DNA of 58,142 bases, from the NCBI GenBank assembly GCA_946415375.1, contig CAMKSF010000008.1, forward strand, positions 1-58,142, in the 5' to 3' direction. Below the pieces are notes generated by a model that did no database searches, was not told the origin of the DNA, and saw only the letters and a program-made list of their open reading frames with translations. How positions within the stretch are numbered: position 1 is the first letter of the stretch; every line of letters begins with the position of its first letter. The DNA is from an uncultured Clostridia bacterium. GTDB lineage: Bacteria; Bacillota; Clostridia; TANB77; CAG-508. Made by a program: the position numbers and the translations under genes. Of this stretch, positions 1 through 7,722 are shown one piece after another.

Positions 1-83
1 AAATAATGATACAAGATTTTAATATTGAGGTAATAGAAAATGGAACAAGAAAAAGTAAAGTATTTAATAGATATGATAAATAA
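1..83 (+). CDS. 3' end of an unidentified gene (partial)
   Basis: An open frame runs in from the left edge (codons in phase with base 3) and stops with TAA at 81-83. The visible residues are hydrophilic and end in VFNRYDK. Nothing recognisable is visible, and the start lies outside the window. It overlaps the decayed frame that starts at 40, so at most one of the two need be a real start/stop arrangement. Confidence 0.35.
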   Translation, partial: IMIQDFNIEVIENGTRKSKVFNRYDK

Positions 84-336
84 TATGTAAATTAAAGATA
101 AATTAAGATTAGCAATATGTATGAGCCAAAGTAAATGGTCTGGACTTATATATAATACTAAAGAAAATTATGATAAATTTGATACTATGTTATAAGACAT
201 AGATGAAGAATATAGAACTACACTTATTAATTTTAGTAAATATAAGCTTGTAATGTTTGCAATAGCTAAACTTATGGAAATTGAAACAACGGAACAAAAC
301 CAAGTTGCACTATATTTAAATAATACAATTAATTAA
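40..336 (+). pseudogene. Decayed small gene with two in-frame TAA stops
   Basis: From ATG at 40 to TAA at 334 one frame encodes about 98 residues of plausible protein (for example CMSQSKWSGLIYNTKENYDK), broken by TAA at codons 17 and 51. Both stops sit where CAA (Gln) would read naturally, so two C-to-T changes would explain them. No family is recognised. Stop-codon reassignment is unlikely because TAA ends most genes in this window. The true start might lie further downstream. Confidence 0.45.
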
Positions 337-361
337 ATAACATTTTATTATTTCAAAAATA

Positions 362-411
362 AGCCCCCATAATAAACTCTACTTTAGATGATAGAGTCCA
401 CTATGGGGGTT
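362..411 (-). terminator. Long hairpin terminator after the 421-810 gene
   Basis: CCCCCATA (364-371) pairs with TATGGGGG (402-409), and an inner stem ACTCTA (376-381) pairs with TAGAGT (392-397). It lies directly after the stop codon of the minus-strand gene. On the plus strand it is followed by TTTT, so it could work in both directions. Confidence 0.7.
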
Positions 412-420
412 TTAGGTTCT

Positions 421-810
421 TTACTTAATCATAAGATACGGAACCCCGCCAGGCAGGATTGCCCACATTTCTCTTGACATGCAGTACTCCATGAGCCCCA
501 GGCCAATTGCCATAACAACCAGTTGCTCGCAAACGCGATGCATACCAGTCCACTGTTCGCCGTCCTTCGTGTTGCAAAGATTCAGGAAAGACCATCCTTC
601 CTTGAATTCTGCTGGCAGTTCAGCAAGGAGGGCGGTCACGAGTTCCCGCTTTTCTTCCAAGCGCTGCGGGTGGAGTTCAAACATATTGGTAAACCCTTCT
701 ACCTTCACATGGTTGGTAGTTTCCTCACCTTCTTTGAAAAGGCAGTCCATGAAGGCATTACTCGTCAGTTCGGACATGTTGGATGCAGTAACATTGATGT
801 TGTTTGCCAT
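421..810 (-). CDS. GC-rich orphan protein, 129 aa, unknown function
   Basis: ATG at 810 is preceded by AGGAGG with good spacing. The 129-residue product is acidic to neutral, with no signal peptide and no recognised domain. The C-terminal half is hydrophobic with several Cys and Met and ends in LPGGVPYLMIK. Base composition is roughly half G+C, far above the neighbouring genes, so codon use is unlike the rest of the window. It is monocistronic, with a leader hairpin and a strong terminator. Horizontal acquisition is possible but not shown. Confidence 0.75.
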   Translation of the reverse strand: MANNINVTASNMSELTSNAFMDCLFKEGEETTNHVKVEGFTNMFELHPQRLEEKRELVTALLAELPAEFKEGWSFLNLCNTKDGEQWTGMHRVCEQLVVMAIGLGLMEYCMSREMWAILPGGVPYLMIK

Positions 811-836
811 AATTATTCCTCCTAGTCTTTCTGTAG

Positions 837-856
837 GTTACTAGATTTCTAGTAAC
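837..856 (-). promoter_or_regulatory. 5' leader hairpin of the 421-810 gene
   Basis: GTTACTAG and CTAGTAAC form a perfect 8-bp stem with a 4-nt loop, about 15 nt upstream of the AGGAGG site. A TATAAT -10 hexamer on the minus strand lies at 873-878. No convincing -35 is visible at 17 nt. Confidence 0.5.
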
Positions 857-984
857 AATTATCAGTACATTTATTATAATTCGCTGTATCCGCAAATACT
901 AAATATATTATAACATACTTTTACATAAAATGCAAATTTTAAAAACCACTTGATTTTTATTTAATAATCTGCTAATATAATTAT

Positions 985-1090
985 AGCTTGATTGATTTTA
1001 TATCAATCGTCACGAGAGCCAATGAGTTGTAAATGTCTACGTCGTTGGCACCAATTGAACTTATCTTTAAAGATAAGTTTATTTTTTTAC
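985..1090 (+). ncRNA. Candidate structured small RNA with its own promoter and terminator
   Basis: A possible promoter (TTGATT at 950-955, 17 nt, TAATAT at 973-978) precedes three consecutive hairpins. The first is GATTGAT/ATCAATC near 990-1008. The second is an 8-bp stem GCCAATGA (1018-1025)/TCGTTGGC (1051-1058). The third is AACTTATCTTT/AAAGATAAGTT (about 1059-1080), followed by a T run, as in an intrinsic terminator. There is no convincing ORF inside. It does not match a riboswitch class I recognise. It ends before the promoter of the next gene, so it looks like an independent transcript. Confidence 0.5.
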
Positions 1091-1123
1091 TCAATCAAAT
1101 AATCAAAAAATTATATATATGAT

Positions 1124-1152
1124 TTGAAAAAAGTTAAAACATATGATATAAT
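1124..1152 (+). promoter_or_regulatory. Promoter of the 1201-1569 gene
   Basis: TTGAAA (1124-1129) and TATAAT (1147-1152) are separated by exactly 17 nt, a near-consensus vegetative promoter. Transcription would start near 1159. Confidence 0.8.
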
Positions 1153-1200
1153 AGATAGGTACCTATTAGCTAGTATGCTTTATTTTGAAAGGAGAAAACT

Positions 1201-1569
1201 ATGCGTGATTATTCATTACGTAATTGTTGGAGACGGCCAGTCACAACATCAAAAGAAGACAGCTGGTGCATGAGGCTTGGTTATTCACAAGGAAAAATTC
1301 CTAAAGGTGAAGCACCTTGGGGATATATTGTATTAATTCCTGTGCCTATGTGTGATATGAATTTAATATCTGTAAATGGTTACATTGTAAGAGCAAAAAA
1401 GGCTTGTAATGGCCAATTTTATCTCTTACAAGTCGTCAACGTAGGAAAGAGAAAATACCCAAATTATCAAATAAAGGTCAAAAAGAATACTTTTTTAAAA
1501 AAGGATTCTTGGATTATTAATGTTCGCAACACGAATAAACCTACTCGTAAAAGAACTGGCATCTACTAA
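1201..1569 (+). CDS. Basic orphan protein, 122 aa, unknown function
   Basis: ATG at 1201 follows GGAG at 1191-1194. The product is small and very basic, with no signal peptide or clear membrane segment and no recognised domain. The middle is hydrophobic with a Pro/Cys patch (LIPVPMCDM), and the C-terminus is rich in Lys and Arg. It is transcribed alone from a near-consensus promoter and closed by a strong hairpin. A small nucleic-acid-binding or mobile-element protein is possible, but nothing in the sequence proves it. Confidence 0.7.
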   Translation: MRDYSLRNCWRRPVTTSKEDSWCMRLGYSQGKIPKGEAPWGYIVLIPVPMCDMNLISVNGYIVRAKKACNGQFYLLQVVNVGKRKYPNYQIKVKKNTFLKKDSWIINVRNTNKPTRKRTGIY

Positions 1570-1577
1570 TTAGAAAG

Positions 1578-1611
1578 AAGCCACCCATTTTTTATTAAAG
1601 ATGGGTGGCTT
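1578..1611. terminator. Bidirectional terminator between 1201-1569 and rng
   Basis: AAGCCACCCAT (1578-1588) pairs with ATGGGTGGCTT (1601-1611), 11 bp with a 12-nt loop. It lies between convergent genes and has T-rich sequence on both outer sides. Confidence 0.85.
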
Positions 1612-1622
1612 TGTCTATTAAT

Positions 1623-2810
1623 TTAACTTTCATCTAAATGACTACAAATATGTTTTCTTGTCATTTCCATTAAATTTAGTTTTGTAAATCCTTCTACTTG
1701 AGTTTTTGCTCTGTCTTTTTTTAGTTCTTCTTTTAATAGATTCTCTATTTTCTCATCATTTTCTTTGTCATGCATATCTATGTAATCTATAATAATTATG
1801 CCTCCTATATCGTGGAGTCTTAATTGTTTTGCAATCTCAATTGTAGCTTCTTTATTCACTTTAAAGATAGTACTTTCTAAATCAGATTTTCCAGTAAATT
1901 TTCCAGTATTTACATCTATTGCTGTTAATGCTTCTGTTCTATCTATTGTTATAAATCCACCACAATTAAGCCAAATCTTTCTGTTTTTTGATTTTGTTAT
2001 TTGTGAATCTAAATCATACATATCTAATAGGTTTTGTTTTACTGAAAGCTCAAGTTTTACTCCTTTAATTTGCTCCCTTTGTATCAATTCTTTTATTTTC
2101 TCAAATTCATCTCTATCGTTTGTGATTACTTTGTCAACTTTTAAGTCTAAAAGAATCTTAGATTGCACATTTTCAGAATAATAGATTAATTCAATATCTT
2201 TACTACTTTTATATTTTTCTAAAATATAATTCCATTTATCTATGCATCTTTTTATATCTTGAATTATTTCTTCATTACTAGCTTTTTCAGCTGATGTTCT
2301 AATAACCATTCCATTATTATTACTCACATTTTCTTTTGCTAAATCAAGTAATTCTTTTATTCTTTTTTCATCTTCAATTTTTTGAGAAATAGTTATAATA
2401 TCAGTATTTGGCATAAACACAACATATTTACTAGGAATGCTAATATGTGTAGAGACTTTTGCTCCTTTTTTATCATTACTATCTTTTTTTATTTGAATAA
2501 GCAGTTTTTGACCTGATTTTAAAACATCAGATATATTCTTATCTATTATGTCTTCATCTTTTTTGTTTTTTTCGTCAACTTGTGGAAGCGCATCTTTTAA
2601 ATGTAATAGACCTTTTCTCGAATCTCCATAATCTACAAAAGCGGATTGCATTCCTGGAACTATATCCGAAACCTTCCCGGCATAAATATTTCCTTCCAAT
2701 CTATTTTCTTTAGTAGTTTCACTATCTTGATATTTTTCAACTAATTTTCCATTTTCAACTAAACAAATTGTCTCAGTATCTACATTTTTGTTTATAATAA
2801 GTTCTAACAT
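1623..2810 (-). CDS. rng: Ribonuclease E/G family endoribonuclease, short form
   Basis: This is an RNase E/G catalytic protein that cuts single-stranded, AU-rich RNA (rRNA maturation, mRNA decay). An S1-like RNA-binding region spans about residues 37-125. The DNase I-like catalytic region has the two metal-binding aspartates, D299 in TAIDVNTG and D345 in IIDYIDM, aligned with E. coli RNase E D303 and D346. At 395 residues it is about 90 shorter than RNase G. It ends just after MEMTRK, so the Zn-link CPxC motif and the small C-terminal domain used for tetramer assembly are absent. RBS AGGGG precedes ATG. It is the last gene of the long minus-strand block, 12 nt after pth. Confidence 0.9.
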   Translation of the reverse strand: MLELIINKNVDTETICLVENGKLVEKYQDSETTKENRLEGNIYAGKVSDIVPGMQSAFVDYGDSRKGLLHLKDALPQVDEKNKKDEDIIDKNISDVLKSGQKLLIQIKKDSNDKKGAKVSTHISIPSKYVVFMPNTDIITISQKIEDEKRIKELLDLAKENVSNNNGMVIRTSAEKASNEEIIQDIKRCIDKWNYILEKYKSSKDIELIYYSENVQSKILLDLKVDKVITNDRDEFEKIKELIQREQIKGVKLELSVKQNLLDMYDLDSQITKSKNRKIWLNCGGFITIDRTEALTAIDVNTGKFTGKSDLESTIFKVNKEATIEIAKQLRLHDIGGIIIIDYIDMHDKENDEKIENLLKEELKKDRAKTQVEGFTKLNLMEMTRKHICSHLDES

Positions 2811-2822
2811 TGTCTTTCCCCT

Positions 2823-3380
2823 TTAATTAAATTTATTCATTGCCTCATCTATTCCATCTTTTAGTATAGAAATCAAAGCATCTTTTGCCAAATCTATACC
2901 TTTTAAGAGACTTATATATTCTTCATTTGAAACCTTTGATATTACATATTCTACTAAATTATCTTTTGCCTCGCAAAAACCAGTTCCTATTCTTATTCTT
3001 GGAAATTCTTCAGTTTGAAGTCTTTCTACCACTGATTTCATTCCATTGTGCCCACCTGGTCCACCTTTTTTTCTAATCTTAATAGTTCCAGTTTCTAAAT
3101 CTATGTCATCATATATAATTATTATATTGCTTGTTGGAACTTTATAAAACTTAGCAATTTCAATAATAGCATCTCCACTTAAATTCATATATGTCTGTGG
3201 CTTGCATAATACAACTTTTTCATTTTCTATAGTTCCTGTACCATAAATTGATTTAAATCCACTTTTATTTATTTTTATATCATATTTTTCTGATATTTTA
3301 TTTAAAACATCAAATCCTAAATTATGTCTTGTAAAACAATATTCAGGTTCTGGATTTCCAAGTCCTACAATTAAATACAT
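2823..3380 (-). CDS. pth: Peptidyl-tRNA hydrolase
   Basis: Pth releases tRNA from peptidyl-tRNA that drops off the ribosome. The 185-residue protein has the usual length and all family motifs: N-terminal LIVGLGNP, catalytic His19 in TRHNLGF, PQTYMNLSG, the DDIDL segment with the catalytic Asp, and GGxxGHNG (GGPGGHNGMKS) for tRNA binding. It lies between the flippase and rng genes with 12-nt gaps on each side, which suggests one transcript. Confidence 0.97.
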   Translation of the reverse strand: MYLIVGLGNPEPEYCFTRHNLGFDVLNKISEKYDIKINKSGFKSIYGTGTIENEKVVLCKPQTYMNLSGDAIIEIAKFYKVPTSNIIIIYDDIDLETGTIKIRKKGGPGGHNGMKSVVERLQTEEFPRIRIGTGFCEAKDNLVEYVISKVSNEEYISLLKGIDLAKDALISILKDGIDEAMNKFN

Positions 3381-3392
3381 ATTTTATTCCTT

Positions 3393-4841
3393 TCAATTGT
3401 TATTTGAGTGAGTTTTTTCATATATCTTCCTTAAAAACATATACAAATACTCATCTTTTAATCTTATTAAAATAATGCCATAAACAATTACACCAAGTAT
3501 AACTTGTAAAGCAATTGATACCATTCCGGTTGATACAAATAATTTTGTTAAACTACATACTATAAACATAATAAATGATGCAAATATATATTTATATGAT
3601 AGTTTTACTATTGATTTAAAGTCTACCTCTCCTCTTAGTTGTCTAAATTGCATATAGTCTACTGCAATTTGTGATATAACTGTTGCAATGCAAGCTCCTA
3701 TCGATGACCAAAGAGTTATAAATATATAGTTTAATATAAAGTTTACGATAACTCCTACTCCAACAGCTATTGTATATTCCTTTTGTCTTTGAGTTGGAAT
3801 TAAATATTGATTTCCTAAAACATTTGCAACTCCCATAAGTAAAATTATTGGGCTTATTATACACATCAAAATCGCAGTTTTTTCATATCCTGGTCCAAAA
3901 AATATTGGAGTAAACGCTTTTGAAATACTTATTAATCCAAACATCATTGGAAAACTAAGCATAAATGTAAAACTAAAAGATCTTTTCATATAGTAGTCTA
4001 TATTCTTTTTTTCTCCATTTGCAAACATATTTGCCATTCTTGGTATCATTACTGTGCCTAGTGAAGTAACTACTGTTAGCATTAATCTAATAACTTTTTG
4101 ACTTTGTTCATAATATCCTGTTTCTGATTTATCTGATATTAATCTTCCAAGCATAGTTGTATCTAACATATTATATAGTTTTGATGTGATTTGTGGTATA
4201 AATAATAAAATAATTGGTTTAATTTGATAAGATATATTAATTTTTCCAATCTTTACACCTTTAAAGTATTTTGGTAAATATAGCCATAATGTTAAATTTC
4301 CAATAAAATCTGCTAAGGAATATATATACATATATATTACTAAATCTTCACGTTTTTTTACAAATATAAATATTAATAAAACACTAATTGTTCTAACTAA
4401 TATATTCCTTGTTACTGTTTTTTTAAATTCTTCCAATCCTTGAAAAAACCAACTTATATCAAATGCTCCTGCTAATAGTTCAAATAGAAGTATTCTGTAA
4501 TATTGGCTATATGTTCCTGTTCTCATAAAGTAATAAAAATAAATTGCAAAAGCAATTGATATTGTAATAAATCTAAATATTACCAATTCTATAAAGATTT
4601 TTTTTCTCTTTTGTTTCTTCTGCTGTGCATATGCAATTTCTCTTTGTCCATATAAAGCAACTCCTAGTGACCCAAACAAAACAAAGTAGTTTACAATTGT
4701 ATATGTATAGCTATATATTCCTGTACCTTCTGCACCTAATACTCTTGATAAATATGGCGTTGTTATTAATGGTAATATAAGTATTAATATTTGGTATGTT
4801 AAATTGTATAAGTAATTCTTAGTTATACTTTTATTAGGCAT
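3393..4841 (-). CDS. MOP-superfamily polysaccharide flippase (Wzx-like)
   Basis: This integral membrane protein of 482 residues has about 12-14 hydrophobic helices. It opens with NLTYQILILILPLITTPYLS, typical of Wzx/RfbX-type lipid-linked oligosaccharide flippases, and a GxGIYSYTY segment follows. It probably moves a lipid-linked glycan across the membrane; the substrate is unknown. I chose the ATG at 4841 (MPNKSITKN) rather than one 19 codons upstream because an AAGG site sits 6 nt before it. No glycan cluster is nearby; the flanking genes are housekeeping. Confidence 0.85.
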   Translation of the reverse strand: MPNKSITKNYLYNLTYQILILILPLITTPYLSRVLGAEGTGIYSYTYTIVNYFVLFGSLGVALYGQREIAYAQQKKQKRKKIFIELVIFRFITISIAFAIYFYYFMRTGTYSQYYRILLFELLAGAFDISWFFQGLEEFKKTVTRNILVRTISVLLIFIFVKKREDLVIYMYIYSLADFIGNLTLWLYLPKYFKGVKIGKINISYQIKPIILLFIPQITSKLYNMLDTTMLGRLISDKSETGYYEQSQKVIRLMLTVVTSLGTVMIPRMANMFANGEKKNIDYYMKRSFSFTFMLSFPMMFGLISISKAFTPIFFGPGYEKTAILMCIISPIILLMGVANVLGNQYLIPTQRQKEYTIAVGVGVIVNFILNYIFITLWSSIGACIATVISQIAVDYMQFRQLRGEVDFKSIVKLSYKYIFASFIMFIVCSLTKLFVSTGMVSIALQVILGVIVYGIILIRLKDEYLYMFLRKIYEKTHSNNN

Positions 4842-4901
4842 CTTTTTCCTTCTTTCTTTACATTTCCATAGTATAGCAAAATTTGCTATTTTTGTCAATT
4901 T

Positions 4902-5747
4902 TTATCCGATTTGTGTTACTATTACTCTATCATTTTGGCATAAATCTTTTATACAATATGTTTGTACATATCTTTCTTTTTTTTCAATTATTCTCTTTAC
5001 TGCTTCTTTCTGATTATACCCTATTTCTACACATAAATATCCTTGTCTATTTAAGTACTCATTTCCCTTATTAAATATTTTTCTATAAAAGTCCAATCCG
5101 TCTTTTCCACCATCTAATGCAATTGTTGGTTCTTGCCTTACATCCTTTGGTAGTTTTCTTATTTCATCTGTCTCAATATATGGAGGATTAGAAACTATTA
5201 TATCAAATTTTACGTTTTTAATTTTATCAAATAAATTTGATTCAATAAAATCTATATTATTTAAAACTCCATTTAACTTTGCATTTTGCTTTGCAATTTC
5301 TAATGCTTTTTTACTTATATCTGTTGCAACAATTCTTGCATTTGGAATATTTTTTGCAAGAGATACTGCTATTGCTCCGCTTCCTGTGCATAAATCTAAT
5401 ATTAATGGATTATCTAATTTATTTGCAATCTTTATTACTTCTTCTACTAAAATTTCAGTATCTGGTTGAGGAATAAGAACATCTTTTGTAACTACAAAAT
5501 TTATTTTCATAAATTCTTGAACACCTGTAATATATTGTAAAGGCTCTCCTGAAATTAGTCTTTTTATATTTTTTACATATTCATCTCTTTGTTTTTGAGT
5601 TACCTCTTTAGTGTCGTATATAATAGTATATTCTTTTGACTTTTTCAAAGTATATTGTAATATTGCTCTAGCTTTATTTTTTGGTCCATCAACATCTTCA
5701 TTTTTTAGCATTATTGTTCCTTGATTTAATAGTTCTTTTATTGTCAT
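4902..5747 (-). CDS. prmC: Peptide chain release factor glutamine methyltransferase
   Basis: PrmC (HemK) methylates the Gln of the GGQ motif in release factors RF1 and RF2. The 281-residue protein has an N-terminal helical domain, a class I SAM fold with LDLCTGSGAIAVSLA, and the diagnostic NPPY active-site motif (SNPPYIET). ATG at 5747 follows GGGAGG and overlaps the hemW stop as ATGA, so translation is probably coupled. An upstream in-frame ATG at 5762 has no better signal. Confidence 0.95.
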   Translation of the reverse strand: MTIKELLNQGTIMLKNEDVDGPKNKARAILQYTLKKSKEYTIIYDTKEVTQKQRDEYVKNIKRLISGEPLQYITGVQEFMKINFVVTKDVLIPQPDTEILVEEVIKIANKLDNPLILDLCTGSGAIAVSLAKNIPNARIVATDISKKALEIAKQNAKLNGVLNNIDFIESNLFDKIKNVKFDIIVSNPPYIETDEIRKLPKDVRQEPTIALDGGKDGLDFYRKIFNKGNEYLNRQGYLCVEIGYNQKEAVKRIIEKKERYVQTYCIKDLCQNDRVIVTQIG

Positions 5748-6865
5748 ACAAATTCCTCCCATACAATATTTGCAAAGTCTAAGCCTTTATTTGAAAGCTT
5801 GATTATATCACCATCTATTATTACGAGCTTTTCTTCATGTAGTTTTTGTAGTTCTTTTTTATATATCATAATTGGGTTTTCATTAAATTTATTTTCAAAT
5901 TTTTGAATTGAAATACCATCAATTTTTCTAAGCCCCAATATCATATATTCATTCATCATTTGAGATTTGTTTTGTGTTTCTTCTATTATCCCGTTTTTAT
6001 CAAAATCATTATTTTTACAATTTTGTATGTATTGCTCTATGTTTGTAATATTTCCAAACCTTTTTCCTTCTATATATGAATGTGCAGCAATCCCAAATCC
6101 AATATATTCTTTTTGATTCCAACAGTCTAAATTATGTTTTGATTCAAACCCTGGCTTTGCAAAATTAGAAATTTCATAATGTCTATATCCATTTAACTCT
6201 AAATAGTTTTTTACATACCAATACATTTGTCTTTCTAATTCTTCATCTAGGAGTTTTAATTCTCCATTATTAATTAGTCTTTGTATTGGAGTTCCTTCTT
6301 CTATAATTAAAGAATATACAGAAATATGTTCTGGATTTATTTTACATATTTCTTCTAATGTTTTTTTTATATCTTGTATATTTTGATTTGGCAGTCCTAT
6401 CATTAAATCAACATTTATATTATCAAATCCAATTTCTCTAGCTAAATTATATGTTTGTAAAAAATCTTGGTAACTATGAATCCTTCCAATTTGTTTTAAC
6501 AGTTCATCTTTAGAACTTTGAAGTCCAATACTTAATCTGTTTATACCTGTATCTTTGTAATCTATTAATTTTTGTTTTGTTATTGTTCCTGGATTTACTT
6601 CTATTGTAATCGACTCGGCATTTCCAACACTTTTCAAAACTTCTATTATATATTTACTATCTATATATGAAGGAGTTCCACCTCCAATATATATGGTTCT
6701 TGTTACATAGTCTTTATTATTCACTTTCCAATTTTCTATTTCTTTTTTTAAAGCTTCGACATATTCTTTTTGCATTTGTTCTTTGTTTTCAAAAGATACA
6801 AAGTCACAATACAAACATTTTTGTTTGCAAAATGGGATATGAATATATACTCCTATTTCTTTCAT
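5744..6865 (-). CDS. hemW: Radical SAM heme chaperone HemW (CPO-like)
   Basis: This is a radical SAM protein of the HemN/HemW family, 373 residues. The cluster-binding motif is CKQKCLYC with Cys13, Cys17 and Cys20 and the HemW-type IPFC lead-in; a GGGTPSYI segment follows. HemW transfers heme and is often misannotated as oxygen-independent coproporphyrinogen oxidase. No heme biosynthesis genes are in the window. It sits between whiA (8-nt gap) and prmC (4-nt overlap). Confidence 0.92.
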   Translation of the reverse strand: MKEIGVYIHIPFCKQKCLYCDFVSFENKEQMQKEYVEALKKEIENWKVNNKDYVTRTIYIGGGTPSYIDSKYIIEVLKSVGNAESITIEVNPGTITKQKLIDYKDTGINRLSIGLQSSKDELLKQIGRIHSYQDFLQTYNLAREIGFDNINVDLMIGLPNQNIQDIKKTLEEICKINPEHISVYSLIIEEGTPIQRLINNGELKLLDEELERQMYWYVKNYLELNGYRHYEISNFAKPGFESKHNLDCWNQKEYIGFGIAAHSYIEGKRFGNITNIEQYIQNCKNNDFDKNGIIEETQNKSQMMNEYMILGLRKIDGISIQKFENKFNENPIMIYKKELQKLHEEKLVIIDGDIIKLSNKGLDFANIVWEEFV

Positions 6866-6873
6866 CTTACTCC

Positions 6874-7701
6874 TTATTTTGATAACTCTATTATTTTCTT
6901 CAATCTATAATTTACTCCTGATTTTCCAATTGGGTATTTTAGTTTTTTTCCAAGTTCTGAAAGTGGCATATCTGGGTATTCTAACCTAAGTTCTGCTAAT
7001 TCTTTTAATCCTTCATCCAATTTTTTAAATTTACCACTTTCTTTTAATTTCTTTATAGCATTTATTTGTTCAACCGAAGCATTTAAGGTTTTGTTTAAAT
7101 TAGCTGTTTTACAATTTACCAGCCTATTTACTTTATTATTCATTTCTCTTTGTACCCTAATTTCTTCAAATTCAAGTACAGATTTATTAGCTCCGATAAA
7201 AGCTAAAAATTTAGATATCTCTTCTCCATCTTTTATATAAATGCTATTATCTAATGATTTTACATTTACATCATACTTTTTTAAAATACTAATTAAATCA
7301 TTTATTATTCTGTTGTTTTCAATTTTAATTTCTAAGTGATATTTGTTCTCCGGATTATTAATTGAGCCAGAACCTAAAAACAATCCTCTTGTAAATGCTC
7401 TTTCTTCTAGTTCATTTGCCTGTTCTAACCTTTCCGTAATTTCAGGTATTTTTGATTTAATAATATATACTTTACCTTGCAGCTCTATTTTAAAATCATT
7501 TATATTTACATTTTTTAGTAATTTTCCAAACCTATTGATGTTATACTCATTTTCAGTTGCATATTTAATTCTATTTTTAGTCTTCTCTATATTAGAACTA
7601 GATAAATACCCTAAAAGTTCATATTTTACCTCATTTTTTTTAGCTAAGTTATTTATTTCACTTAGTTCCTTTTTTATTTCATAAGAAAAAGTCTTTGACA
7701 T
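6874..7701 (-). CDS. whiA: DNA-binding protein WhiA
   Basis: WhiA joins a LAGLIDADG-like N-terminal domain to a C-terminal HTH and affects cell division and chromosome segregation in Firmicutes. The first domain keeps the RGLFLGSGSINNP motif. The C-terminus has the conserved LRLEYPDMPLSELGKKL and SGVNYRLKKI of the WhiA HTH. At 275 residues it is somewhat shorter than usual (about 310). GGAG lies 5 nt before ATG. The usual rapZ/yvcK neighbours are not present in this window. Confidence 0.93.
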   Translation of the reverse strand: MSKTFSYEIKKELSEINNLAKKNEVKYELLGYLSSSNIEKTKNRIKYATENEYNINRFGKLLKNVNINDFKIELQGKVYIIKSKIPEITERLEQANELEERAFTRGLFLGSGSINNPENKYHLEIKIENNRIINDLISILKKYDVNVKSLDNSIYIKDGEEISKFLAFIGANKSVLEFEEIRVQREMNNKVNRLVNCKTANLNKTLNASVEQINAIKKLKESGKFKKLDEGLKELAELRLEYPDMPLSELGKKLKYPIGKSGVNYRLKKIIELSK

Positions 7702-7722
7702 ATTTTCTCCTTTTTTATAGTT

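Noticed and set aside
40..336. TAA read as Gln (alternative genetic code)
   Set aside because: TAA ends most intact genes in the window at expected lengths, so recoding would break them.
479..844. Two plus-strand frames opposite the GC-rich gene at 421-810
   Set aside because: They have no ribosome site, and the GC-rich minus-strand gene with AGGAGG, leader hairpin and terminator explains the open frames.
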